Shown here in pieces: positions 41,660 to 50,423 of a DNA stretch of 64,000 bases. Below the pieces are notes generated by a model, which was not told the origin of the DNA, did no database searches, and worked only from the letters and a program-made list of their open reading frames with translations. Position numbers and translations under genes: made by a program. Origin of the DNA: Flagellimonas sp. MMG031 (GTDB lineage: Bacteria > Bacteroidota > Bacteroidia > Flavobacteriales > Flavobacteriaceae); assembly GCF_040112705.1 (NCBI RefSeq), contig NZ_CP157804.1:2288001-2352000 (forward strand), in the 5' to 3' direction. How positions within the stretch are numbered: the first letter of the stretch is position 1; the number at the start of each line of letters is the position of its first letter.

Positions 41660-43707
41660 GAAGCTTTTTGGTAGCGGTTGACCGCTTTGGGCACGGTAAA
41701 GTAAAAGGTAGTCCCTTTGCGTGGAACACTGTCCACCCAAATTTCGCCATTGTTTTTAAGCACCATTTCTTTGCACAACGAAAGTCCGAGACCAGTGCCT
41801 TTCTCATTATTGGTACCGTAAGTGGTGATGTTGGAAGAGTCCTTGAAAATGGAACGTTGCATTTCCGCTGTCATTCCAATACCTGTGTCACGAATGGATA
41901 CCTGCCACATGCCAGCTTTTTCCACGGCGTTTATGGTAATCAATCCATTTTCGGGCGTGAATTTGATGGCGTTGCTCAAAATATTTCGGACAACAATATC
42001 CATTTGATGGCTATCGGCCCATATCCTTGGATTTTCAGGTAGTTGGTTGATAATCTTAATGGACTTGCTGTTGGCAACCTCCGATAGTAATTGAATATTG
42101 TTGTTCACCAAATTTGAAAGGGAGACCCGTTTAGGTTTGGTCACCACTCCGTTGAGTTGGTTCATACCCCAAGACAACAAGTTGTTCAGCGTAAAAGAGA
42201 TATTATCCACATCGGTTTTTAGCTTTGGGATGAAGGATACGAATTCCTTGGTGCTTATTTCACCATCCGTAAATAGCTTTAGCATGCTTTGTAGCCCACC
42301 GATTGGGCCCCGAAGGTCATGGCCGATGATGGAGAACAGCTTGGTATTGGTCTTATTGATTTCGTGCAATTGCGCTTCCCGTTGTGTTACGGCAGTGGAC
42401 TTTTCCTTGAGCTCCCTGTTCAGTTTTCTTTGGATGTTCTCACTTCTGCGGATCACAAAGGTGATGATGCTGAGAATCATAAGGATAATAACCGAAAAAT
42501 AGATGTAGTTCCTTTGTTTGGCCAAGGCTGTCTCATTGGCCTCGATAAGTTCCTGTTTTTCCTGTTCGTATTGCAATTTGGTCTCCAAAAGGGAAAGACT
42601 TTGTTTGTTCTTATCCTTGAAGAGGGAGTCGGACAATATTTTAAAACTTTCCAGATAGGCCAATGCCTCAGGAGTATTGCCATTTTTCTTGTGCAATTTG
42701 TACAAAGTTTCGGAGCAATCTATTTTTCCTTGCAAGGATTTGATTTTATCGGACAATGCAAGGCCTTTTTTGGCATATACTAAAGCAAGACTGTCCTGCT
42801 CCAAACCAAAATATACTTTGGCCATCCCGTTCATCAATTGAATCTTGATCCGGTCATCTTCAATCTGATGTTTGAACAATATATTGCTCTGATCGTACCA
42901 GTATAACGCCCACTTGTATTTTTCTTGATCAAGATAAATATCGCCTTTTACTTCGTAGGCATAGGCCAGCCAATCATATACTTTATGCTTTTCAAAAGTA
43001 CTGATGCTCCTGTTGATATTGAACATGGCATTTTTGTAATCCTTCGCGTCCTTGTAGAGCGATGCCATGTTGCTTTGTGTTTCCGCGTCAATTACCTCAT
43101 CGCCTAATCTCCTGTTTATTTTTTGAACAGTGTCATAGAACATCAGGGCATTTTTAAAATCTTTTTGGTCCGCATACAATCCTGCAATATTCTCGTTCAA
43201 TACGGACAGCATCGGTTGGTTGTCAATCTCTCTGGCCAAATCTATGCCCTTCAGGTTGAGGTTTAATGCCTCGGCATAATTGCCCTCAAAACTATAGTTT
43301 TGGGCCATGGCATTTATAATGGAAAGTTCGGAGGGAATGTCCTTGGCTTCTGTTGCCAATCTAAGGGCTTCTTGGAACAAGGGCATGGATTTTTCTCGCT
43401 CCCCTTTGTTGTAATAGTAATTGCCCAGTGCATCCAACCCCTTTACTTTACCGTAGGTGTAATCTATTTGTTCGCTATACTCCAAAGCTCTCTTTCCTAT
43501 GGAATAAAGGCTATCCATTTCCAAATAGCGGTACGAAAAGGCAAGTTCCACCAATAGTTTGATATGTGTGGTGTCCTTAGGGTTAAAACGGTTGGTGGAC
43601 TCCAAGCGCTGAAGACGGTAGGCCAAGCTATCCCTTTCGTTGGAGGATTGTGCCAGAACCGGTAGCGATACGGCGACCATGAAGGCGCAAAGTAAAATGC
43701 GCAACAT
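41656..43707 (-). CDS. TPR-containing sensor histidine kinase
   Basis: From the ATG at 43707 a signal peptide (MLRILLCAFMVAVSLPVLAQ) leads into seven or eight TPR-like repeats (residues 40-350), a coiled linker, one membrane helix (IYFSVIILMILSIITFVIR) and a kinase domain: SIIGHDLRGPIGGLQSML (H box), SNAIKFTP (N box), IRDTGIGMT and KGTGLGLSLCKEMV (G boxes). It senses through the periplasmic TPRs. A longer start at 43752 adds 15 residues before the signal. No adjacent response regulator. Confidence 0.88.
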   Translation of the reverse strand: MLRILLCAFMVAVSLPVLAQSSNERDSLAYRLQRLESTNRFNPKDTTHIKLLVELAFSYRYLEMDSLYSIGKRALEYSEQIDYTYGKVKGLDALGNYYYNKGEREKSMPLFQEALRLATEAKDIPSELSIINAMAQNYSFEGNYAEALNLNLKGIDLAREIDNQPMLSVLNENIAGLYADQKDFKNALMFYDTVQKINRRLGDEVIDAETQSNMASLYKDAKDYKNAMFNINRSISTFEKHKVYDWLAYAYEVKGDIYLDQEKYKWALYWYDQSNILFKHQIEDDRIKIQLMNGMAKVYFGLEQDSLALVYAKKGLALSDKIKSLQGKIDCSETLYKLHKKNGNTPEALAYLESFKILSDSLFKDKNKQSLSLLETKLQYEQEKQELIEANETALAKQRNYIYFSVIILMILSIITFVIRRSENIQRKLNRELKEKSTAVTQREAQLHEINKTNTKLFSIIGHDLRGPIGGLQSMLKLFTDGEISTKEFVSFIPKLKTDVDNISFTLNNLLSWGMNQLNGVVTKPKRVSLSNLVNNNIQLLSEVANSKSIKIINQLPENPRIWADSHQMDIVVRNILSNAIKFTPENGLITINAVEKAGMWQVSIRDTGIGMTAEMQRSIFKDSSNITTYGTNNEKGTGLGLSLCKEMVLKNNGEIWVDSVPRKGTTFYFTVPKAVNRYQKAS

Positions 43708-44012
43708 GGTCGTGGCATGCTTTGGTATGAAGTTTTTTTCTGACAACACCAAGTTGAAAATATTTGCTGTAAAACTAATTTTAAAACGACACGATGGGAA
43801 TTAAATGTTGTGAAATGCCCAAAAATGTGTGTTTGGTCTTAAAAACGTGCATTTTATCGATAAATTATACGGTTTGGCGTTTGAATGCAGGGTAACAGAA
43901 AATCAATTGGTTGGTGAAGCCCTTGAATGGGGCGGGAATAATAAATTGTTGGAATTTGAAAAATATTTTGGTCGAATCATTACAAAAAAGTATTTTTGCA
44001 TCCGCTTTAAAT
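43708..44012. other. Intergenic region between kinase gene and tRNA-His
   Basis: About 300 bases with no convincing gene. The rightmost part holds the tRNA-His promoter. The 64-codon frame at 43829-44023 has no recognisable family and overlaps that promoter, so it is not called. Confidence 0.5.
43968..43998 (+). promoter_or_regulatory. Promoter of tRNA-His
   Basis: TTG (43968-43970), a 20-base spacer and TATTTTTG (43991-43998) match the Bacteroidota consensus. The start site would be about 7 bases later, shortly before the tRNA. Confidence 0.65.
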
Positions 44013-44087
44013 GGTGGTTGTAGCTCAGTTGGTTAGAGCGCTGGATTGTGGTTCCAGAGGTCGCCGGTTCGAACCCGGTCTTCCACC
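44013..44087 (+). tRNA. tRNA-His (GTG)
   Basis: The cloverleaf reads G(-1) GTGGTTG, D arm GCTC/GAGC, anticodon stem CTGGA/TCCAG around TTGTGGT, T arm GCCGG TTCGAAC CCGGT, acceptor CTTCCAC and C73. The extra G(-1) opposite C73 is the His identity feature. Two T-T positions in the acceptor stem appear in related genes as I recall. Confidence 0.93.
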
Positions 44088-44096
44088 CTTGAGTAT

Positions 44097-44137
44097 AAAA
44101 AAATCCCGTACCTGAATTGGTTCGGGATTTTTGTTTT
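44097..44137 (+). terminator. Terminator after tRNA-His
   Basis: AAATCCCG/CGGGATTT stem with an inner ACC/GGT helix, then a T-rich run. Confidence 0.8.
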
Positions 44138-44197
44138 TAGCTTGAATTTTGGATATACTTTTGTTCAAGTTTAAAATCTCATATTCTTTTTTATGCA

Positions 44198-44230
44198 TAG
44201 AAAAAGCCCCCACATCGGAGGGCTTTTCTA
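44198..44230 (-). terminator. Terminator of the M28 peptidase gene
   Basis: Read leftward, AAAAGCCC/GGGCTTTT arms form a hairpin ending in a T-run, 20 bases after the M28 stop. Confidence 0.75.
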
Positions 44231-44249
44231 TCTACAAAAGGTCAATCTC

Positions 44250-45800
44250 TTAATCCGCAGCCTTGTCAACCACCAATCTTCCAGGTCTGTTGGCAATTTC
44301 CCAAGCCGTGTAAAAAATAAGACGGGTTCGGTTTTCCAACAAATCGTAGTTGATTTTATCGGGAGTGTCACCAGGGCGGTGATAGTCTGCATGGGTACCA
44401 TTAAAATAAAAGATGATTGGAATATTGTTCTTGGCAAAATTGTAATGATCGCTACGGTAGTAAAAACGATTGGGGTCGTTCTCATCATTATAGGTATAAT
44501 CAAACTCGATGTTGGTGTATTTTTTATTCACCGCTTCGGATAGGTTGTGCAGTTCCGTACTCAACTTGTCCGAACCGATTATGTAGAGGTAATTTCTCGC
44601 CCCAGCGTAGTTGGGGTCAATACGCCCGATCATATCAATGTTGAGGTCCACCACGGTATTTTCCAAAGGAAAGACTGGGTCAACGTCAGTATAATACCTT
44701 GATCCCAAAAGTCCTTTTTCTTCTCCAGTCACGTGTAGAAAAACTACCGAACGTTTGGGGCCGTTACCTTCATCGGCCGCTTTTTTAAAGGCTTGAGCGA
44801 TTTCCAACAAAGCCACGGTACCCGAACCATCGTCGTCCGCACCATTGTTGATTTGCCCATCGGCAGTGACCCCTATATGATCTAAGTGGGAGGAAATGAT
44901 CACATATTCCTCTGGTTTTTCACTTCCTTTAATAAAGGCCACCACATTTTCGGAATCGATCTGGTCATTGCCACTGGTCAAATTCAAATCAATATCGGCC
45001 TGTACAACTTTAGGAACGTCGTCTTCCTCAATGTCAGACTTAATGGCTTGTGCAGCGGGCATGTCCAAGATAAGCAGCATCGGGTTGTCGGTATCCCCGG
45101 CAAGTTGCATTCTTCCGCTGTCATTGGTTCTGATAAAATCAAAATACCCTCGGAATCTTGGGAAGTTTTGAACATCGAGGTACAAAACGCCTTTGGCTCC
45201 CTTGTCGTTGGCAATGGATGCTTTTTTGCTGATGGATTCGGACAGATTGCTCCATTCCGATTTTTTTGAGGTACCGGACAACACATAATTTCCATCACTG
45301 TCCACAGGCTCGCCTGCCTTCATCAGTACCAATTTGCCTGATACATCGATGCCGCTGTAATCGGAATAGTCCCCATCTTCGATACCATATCCTGCGTACA
45401 CAATTTCGTTATAAGTGCCCTGGGCAGAGGTAAAGGTCACCACTTCTTTGCCCAGTTCAAAGGCTTGACCATTAAAACTTAGGCTTCCCACAGGAACTTT
45501 TGAAACTTCCAAAGGCACTTTTTGAAAGTAATCCCCATTGGATTTGGCAGGGGGAACATCCAAGGATTGGTAGTGCGCCTTGATATATTCCACGGCTTTC
45601 TTCTGTCCCGGAGTGCCGGTTTCCCTTCCTTCAAACTCATCCGAAGCGTAGGTGTATAAATGTTCCTTGAGGTCTGCCTCGGTAATTGTTTCGGCATACG
45701 GCACAGGGTCCGCCATAGGTTTGGCTGCCTCGGAAACGGTTTTTTGGGAAGAATTGCATGCCAAGGATAACCCCAGCACCAAGAGAAGTAATTTTTTCAT
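44250..45800 (-). CDS. Lipoprotein M28 family peptidase
   Basis: The 516-residue protein starts with a lipoprotein signal (MKKLLLLVLGLSLAC). Zinc-site motifs are visible: ISSHLDHIGVT (His/Asp), NGADDDGSGTVALLE, HVTGEEKGLLGSRYY (Glu pair) and NIDMIGR; a PA-type insert domain lies at 120-240. It is most like aminopeptidases of family M28 found outside the membrane. The 3' end has its own terminator. Confidence 0.88.
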   Translation of the reverse strand: MKKLLLLVLGLSLACNSSQKTVSEAAKPMADPVPYAETITEADLKEHLYTYASDEFEGRETGTPGQKKAVEYIKAHYQSLDVPPAKSNGDYFQKVPLEVSKVPVGSLSFNGQAFELGKEVVTFTSAQGTYNEIVYAGYGIEDGDYSDYSGIDVSGKLVLMKAGEPVDSDGNYVLSGTSKKSEWSNLSESISKKASIANDKGAKGVLYLDVQNFPRFRGYFDFIRTNDSGRMQLAGDTDNPMLLILDMPAAQAIKSDIEEDDVPKVVQADIDLNLTSGNDQIDSENVVAFIKGSEKPEEYVIISSHLDHIGVTADGQINNGADDDGSGTVALLEIAQAFKKAADEGNGPKRSVVFLHVTGEEKGLLGSRYYTDVDPVFPLENTVVDLNIDMIGRIDPNYAGARNYLYIIGSDKLSTELHNLSEAVNKKYTNIEFDYTYNDENDPNRFYYRSDHYNFAKNNIPIIFYFNGTHADYHRPGDTPDKINYDLLENRTRLIFYTAWEIANRPGRLVVDKAAD

Positions 45801-45933
45801 TAGAGTTGGTTTTCAAAATCCCCCAAAAGTAGTCAAAAGTTAGTTAAAGAAATCACATCGACCATTTTAACGGAATCAAGTCCTTTATGTATCTTGGCAC
45901 TTCGAATTTGTGGAAACCCTTAAATGGCGCACT

Positions 45934-47190
45934 ATGGGCAAGAGCAAAACTGTGATTGTGATCGGAGGAGGAATCGTTGGTCTTTCCACAGCATATTATT
46001 TGCACAAGGAAGGACATCAGGTGACCGTATTGGACAAATCGGATATTTCGGCCGGAGCTTCTTTTGTAAATGCAGGCTATTTAACGCCAAGCCATATCGT
46101 ATCCTTGGCCTCACCTGGCATGATTACCCAAGGAATCAAGTATATGTTCAACTCCTCGAGCCCCTTTTATATGAAACCCAGATGGGATATCGATTTCATC
46201 AAATGGGCATGGTACTTTAAAAAGTCCTCCACCAAAGCCAAGGTAGAGAAGGCAATGCCGGTAATTCGCGATATTAACCTGTTGAGCCGGGAACTGTTTG
46301 AAGGAATCCAAGCCTCTGGAGATTTGGGCCACTTTGAAATTGGCAACCAAGGGTTGTTGATGATGTTCCAGACCGATAAGGCCCGCGACCACGAAATGGA
46401 AGTAGTGGAAAAGGCGAAGGATTTGGGGTTGAACAGTAGATTGTTGACCAAACAGGAATTACAGGATTTGGAGCCCAACCTAACCATCAATGCGAGTGGT
46501 GGCATACTTTGGGAATGCGATAGGCATACCACACCACCGTTGATCATGAGGAATATGTTGGAGTTCCTTGAAACAAATGGTGTTGAGATCCATAAAAATG
46601 AAAGTGTAACCGACTTGTCGGTTTCAGGAAACCGGGTTACCGATGTTAGAACGGAAAAAGCAACCTACTCGGCCGATGAAGTAGTTTTGGCTGCAGGTTC
46701 GTGGACATCCGACCTATCAAAGAAAATCCGATTACAACTGCCCCTACAAGCAGGAAAGGGGTATCGAATCAACATGGAAGAGCCTACGGGAATTACGTTC
46801 CCCGCCATTTTGATGGAAAAAAAGATTGCTGTCACCCCTATGGAAGGTTTTACCCGATTTGCCGGCACTATGGAGTTTTCGGGAATCAACCATACCATTC
46901 GTAAGGAGCGGGTAGAGGCCATAGCAAAAGGGGTGGAAAGCTACTATGAAGGTTTGAGCATCCCCGAAAAGGCCAAGGCCGAGGCCAAATGTGGACTTCG
47001 TCCAGTTTCACCGGATGGGCTTCCTTATATTGGGAGGGTTAAGCACATGGATAACCTCACCATTGCTACCGGTCATGCCATGATGGGATGGAGCTTGGGC
47101 CCTGCTACAGGTAAATTGGTCACCGAGATCATTTCCGGGCAAGAATTATCCATGGGTATAGCCCCTTTTGACCCCCAACGTAAATTTTAA
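45934..47190 (+). CDS. FAD-dependent D-amino acid dehydrogenase-like oxidoreductase
   Basis: The 418-residue DAO-fold protein has VIVIGGGIVGLSTAYYLH (dinucleotide fold), SAGASFVNAGYLTP, EVVLAAGSWTSDLS and GLRPVSPDGLPYIGR, typical of DadA/glycine oxidase-like enzymes. The ATG at 45934 is chosen over a GTG at 45910. It likely oxidises D-amino acids or proline-type amines and feeds electrons to the quinone pool. The neighbouring genes do not specify the substrate. Confidence 0.88.
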   Translation: MGKSKTVIVIGGGIVGLSTAYYLHKEGHQVTVLDKSDISAGASFVNAGYLTPSHIVSLASPGMITQGIKYMFNSSSPFYMKPRWDIDFIKWAWYFKKSSTKAKVEKAMPVIRDINLLSRELFEGIQASGDLGHFEIGNQGLLMMFQTDKARDHEMEVVEKAKDLGLNSRLLTKQELQDLEPNLTINASGGILWECDRHTTPPLIMRNMLEFLETNGVEIHKNESVTDLSVSGNRVTDVRTEKATYSADEVVLAAGSWTSDLSKKIRLQLPLQAGKGYRINMEEPTGITFPAILMEKKIAVTPMEGFTRFAGTMEFSGINHTIRKERVEAIAKGVESYYEGLSIPEKAKAEAKCGLRPVSPDGLPYIGRVKHMDNLTIATGHAMMGWSLGPATGKLVTEIISGQELSMGIAPFDPQRKF

Positions 47191-47266
47191 GATATTTCTT
47201 TCCTATTGCGGCATGATATGTGCCCTAAGATTTTTCGGTTGTTGTTTTTACGATTAATTTTACAAC

Positions 47267-48193
47267 ATGAAAAAACACTACGCCATTGCATCTTTTCTCT
47301 CGTTGTTCTTCGTTTTTGGGATTTGGTCCCAAGAAGTACAGATTTTTACCCTGAAGGACTTTGACCTTAATGGCAGGGTGAAATCGTGTTTGGTATCCAC
47401 CAATTATGGCAAAGAATTGTTCGAATTCAATAAAGAGGGGGTATTGACCAAAACCGTGACCCAATATAACGACACGGACCAAGATATTACGTACTACAAA
47501 TATCAGCATGGGGAATTATTGGAGAAACGGATGGAAAGTTACAAGAACAATGTTCTCGACGAATCCACTTCCATGGCCAATTTTTATGAAGTAGATACCG
47601 TTCCAACCAAGACCATTATTGAAAAAATTATTTCGTACGATAAGCAATTCCTGGAGCAACAGCAATACTATTATGATGAGGAAGGTAAGTTGGTGCGCAT
47701 CACCACTTCCAACGGGGAAGGTGTGGACGAAACCACTTTCGACTATTCCACAGTGAAAAACGAGGAAACGATCAGTACTTTTACCAATGGAATTTTGCAA
47801 AAATCCGTACGTACCTCTACCAAAAAGGTGGGAAACAAAACTCAAAAAGTAGTACTCACCAAGGAATATATTGATGGAGAGCCCAATACAGCTAACGAGG
47901 AGGTCTTTAACGAAGCCGGTAAATTGGTCACTAGCGAAGACTTTTTATATGATATGGCCGAAAAGGAATTTGTTTCCCAAGAAAAGCGTTTTTATCAGTA
48001 TACGGATGGAGTCTTGAGCAAAGTGGTCCACAAAACGGTAAACACCGAGTCCACGGATAAGTATATTTTTCAGTTTGATAACCATACCCCCCGTAATTGG
48101 GTAAAAAAAATCGTGACGCCAGGAAATAGTTACACCACCCGTACCATTGAATACTTTAAGGAAGCAGAACCCAAGGAACAGACCTCCAATTAA
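47267..48193 (+). CDS. Secreted protein with YD/MORN-like repeats
   Basis: The 308-residue protein has a signal peptide (MKKHYAIASFLSLFFVFGIWSQ) and repeated FDLNG.., FNKEG.., YYDEEGKLVRIT, VFNEAGKLVTSEDF and RFYQYTDGVLS units, spaced about 45-60 residues, like short Tyr-Asp (YD) or MORN-type repeats. Repeat proteins like this act at the cell surface or in the periplasm; no specific function is known. The stop abuts the convergent esterase gene. Confidence 0.65.
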   Translation: MKKHYAIASFLSLFFVFGIWSQEVQIFTLKDFDLNGRVKSCLVSTNYGKELFEFNKEGVLTKTVTQYNDTDQDITYYKYQHGELLEKRMESYKNNVLDESTSMANFYEVDTVPTKTIIEKIISYDKQFLEQQQYYYDEEGKLVRITTSNGEGVDETTFDYSTVKNEETISTFTNGILQKSVRTSTKKVGNKTQKVVLTKEYIDGEPNTANEEVFNEAGKLVTSEDFLYDMAEKEFVSQEKRFYQYTDGVLSKVVHKTVNTESTDKYIFQFDNHTPRNWVKKIVTPGNSYTTRTIEYFKEAEPKEQTSN

Positions 48194-48841
48194 CTATTCC
48201 AATAATTTCGCTATGATTTCCGGCTTGACTTCATGACCTCCTTTAAAGGTGATGATTTCGGCCTGGCCTTGAAACAATTCATCAATTTTTACTTTCTCAC
48301 CTTTCAATCGTTCAGGGGTAAGAAATTCATCTTGATCGCCATAGATGATTTTGACTTCGGTTGAATCGTAATCCAGAAAATCAAAATCGGAAGCAGTGAG
48401 CTCATTGGGAATACCACCAGCGTAGAGGACCAAGAGTTTACAACGTACTTTTTTGCCCGCAAGCCAACGGGTCGCAATGGAAACCCCTTGGGAGAATCCG
48501 AAGACCATAAAATTGACTTTTTCCGGAATATGCTCTGCTTCTAGCACGGCATCAATATAGTTTAGGACGTTTTTCACCTCCATAGCCGTGTTTTCCTTGG
48601 TCAACCAACTAGCACCAACGTATTTGTACTCGTTTTTCAAATAGTATTTGGAGGGTGCTTGCGGCACAATGAGGTAGTTTTCCTCCATGTCCAATCCCTC
48701 AAAATATTTGACAAAATAGCGGCTTAGATAACCAATACCGTGAAAAATCAGCCAAACATTCTTGGTTTTTGGGGTGAGTTCGTTTTTGGTCAGATAGGTG
48801 TTTTCGGTGGAATAGGTTACCGTTTTTTCTGGGTTGGACAT
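48194..48841 (-). CDS. Alpha/beta-hydrolase, carboxylesterase/lysophospholipase type
   Basis: The 215-residue hydrolase has the oxyanion strand NVWLIFHGIG, nucleophile elbow FGFSQGVSIATR, acid strand VKIIYGDQDEFLT and a C-terminal FKGGHEVKPEI with the His. It resembles phospholipase/carboxylesterase (YpfH-like) proteins. Divergent from the thioesterase/menF operon. Confidence 0.82.
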   Translation of the reverse strand: MSNPEKTVTYSTENTYLTKNELTPKTKNVWLIFHGIGYLSRYFVKYFEGLDMEENYLIVPQAPSKYYLKNEYKYVGASWLTKENTAMEVKNVLNYIDAVLEAEHIPEKVNFMVFGFSQGVSIATRWLAGKKVRCKLLVLYAGGIPNELTASDFDFLDYDSTEVKIIYGDQDEFLTPERLKGEKVKIDELFQGQAEIITFKGGHEVKPEIIAKLLE

Positions 48842-48903
48842 GATTGGAATGACTTTGTTCGCTATTGCCTGAGCTTTGTGTAATTTTACAAAAAAGTAGA
48901 ACG

Positions 48904-49326
48904 ATGAACGAACACAAAGAGAAGATTTTGTCCGTTTGCAACGAAATTTGCAAAAACACCTTGATGGAAACCTTGGATATCACCTACGTGGATGTGGGGG
49001 AGAATTTTCTCTTGGCCAAAATGCCGGTCACGCCAAGGGTGCATCAGCCCGATGGTGTGCTCCATGGAGGAGCTTCCGTCGCCCTTGCCGAGAGTGTTGG
49101 TAGTGCTGCCTCCTACATTTTTTTGGACGGTCAAAAGTTCTTTGTACGTGGAATCGAGATTGCGGCCAATCACGTAAAGTCCATAAAGGAAGGTTTTGTC
49201 TATGCCCGGGCATCCATTTTGCACAAGGGAAGGACCACGCAGCTTTGGGAAATAAAAATCACCGACGAAGAAGGCCAGCTTATCTCCAATTGTAAATTGA
49301 CCACCATTGCATTACCTAGAAAATAA
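48904..49326 (+). CDS. Hotdog-fold thioesterase, likely DHNA-CoA thioesterase
   Basis: The 140-residue PaaI-type protein has LMETLDITYVDVGENFLLAKM, VHQPDGVLHGGASVALAESV (catalytic Asp/Glu region) and a terminal RTTQLWEIKITDEEG. Start at ATG 48904. Because it is the first gene of the menF/menD operon, the most economical role is hydrolysis of 1,4-dihydroxy-2-naphthoyl-CoA in menaquinone synthesis. That role is inferred from position; the fold is common. Confidence 0.8.
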   Translation: MNEHKEKILSVCNEICKNTLMETLDITYVDVGENFLLAKMPVTPRVHQPDGVLHGGASVALAESVGSAASYIFLDGQKFFVRGIEIAANHVKSIKEGFVYARASILHKGRTTQLWEIKITDEEGQLISNCKLTTIALPRK

Positions 49327-50368
49327 AGACCTCGATACCATCTTCGATAAGGCAGGGGAGAGTCTGGAAAAAGGCTTGCCCTTTGTCATTTACAGAAAGC
49401 CTGATGCTACCCAAATGTACGGTGTTTTTCAGTCTTCCACAGATTTAAAACTGACCAAGGATTTTACGGAAAGCGGCTTTGTTTTTGCACCGTTCGATAA
49501 GGCGGATAAGGCCATACTCATTCAACCCGATGCATTTTGGACGGCCGAATATGTCCCTGAAAAGACACAAGGTCCTGCCAATGTTGATTTGGACGAATTG
49601 GGGCGTGAGAATCACTTAAAATTGGTGGAACGGGGAATTGCTGAAATAAAAAAAGGAAGACTGCAAAAGGTAGTCTTGTCAAGGCAGATTGCATTGGACA
49701 TTGCCAAATCCCCTATACAAATTTTCAAGACCCTTCTGAACACCTATACCAATGCATTTGGATATTTGTTCCATCACCCTAAAGTGGGTACTTGGTGCGG
49801 TGCCACCCCAGAAACCTTGGTCCGGGTAAAAAATAAACAATTGCAGACCATGTCCTTGGCGGCAACCCTTCCCCATATCGAAAATGAGGAACCCCAATGG
49901 GGCGAAAAAGAAATTCAAGAACAACAAATGGTGTCCGAATATATTGGGGACAAATTGGCCCATGCCATGGAAGTTCTAGAGATTGATGAGGCGGAATCCG
50001 TTAGGGCGGGCAATTTATGGCATCTTCGCTCCGAAGTTCGAGGTACCATGTTGCCCAATGTAAAAGTGAGGGAAGTGATTAGGGCGTTGCACCCAACCCC
50101 TGCAGTTTGTGGCATTCCAACGAACGAGGCCCAATTGTTTATCGCGGCGAACGAAAACTACCAAAGAACCTACTACACAGGTTTTTTGGGGGAACTCAAC
50201 CTCGCACAAGAAGGGGAAACATCACTTTTTGTAAATCTTCGTTGCATGGAATTGAAAAGCAACAAAGCTTTTATTTTTGTGGGAGGCGGAATCACGGAGG
50301 CCTCCGACCCGGAAAGCGAATGGATTGAAACCCAAAACAAAAGCAAAACCATGCTCGGTATTTTGTAA
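49307..50368 (+). CDS. menF: Isochorismate synthase
   Basis: The 353-residue chorismate-using enzyme has LVERGIAEIKKGRLQKVVLSR, TWCGATPETLVRV, MSLAATLP, VRGTMLPNVKVREVIRALHP, the characteristic TPAVCGIPTNEA, and C-terminal FVGGGITEASDPESEW. It makes isochorismate from chorismate, first step to menaquinone. The start is TTG at 49307, inside the end of the thioesterase gene by 20 bases; no ATG fits the conserved N-terminus. Confidence 0.92.
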   Translation: MHYLENKDLDTIFDKAGESLEKGLPFVIYRKPDATQMYGVFQSSTDLKLTKDFTESGFVFAPFDKADKAILIQPDAFWTAEYVPEKTQGPANVDLDELGRENHLKLVERGIAEIKKGRLQKVVLSRQIALDIAKSPIQIFKTLLNTYTNAFGYLFHHPKVGTWCGATPETLVRVKNKQLQTMSLAATLPHIENEEPQWGEKEIQEQQMVSEYIGDKLAHAMEVLEIDEAESVRAGNLWHLRSEVRGTMLPNVKVREVIRALHPTPAVCGIPTNEAQLFIAANENYQRTYYTGFLGELNLAQEGETSLFVNLRCMELKSNKAFIFVGGGITEASDPESEWIETQNKSKTMLGIL

Positions 50369-50423
50369 AATGGAGCCATTTGTAGCAAGGAATTAATCTG
50401 AAGAAAGCGTATTTTTGTAGTCC

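Noticed and set aside
43829..44023. 64-codon frame upstream of tRNA-His
   Set aside because: It overlaps the tRNA promoter and the first bases of the tRNA and has no recognisable features.
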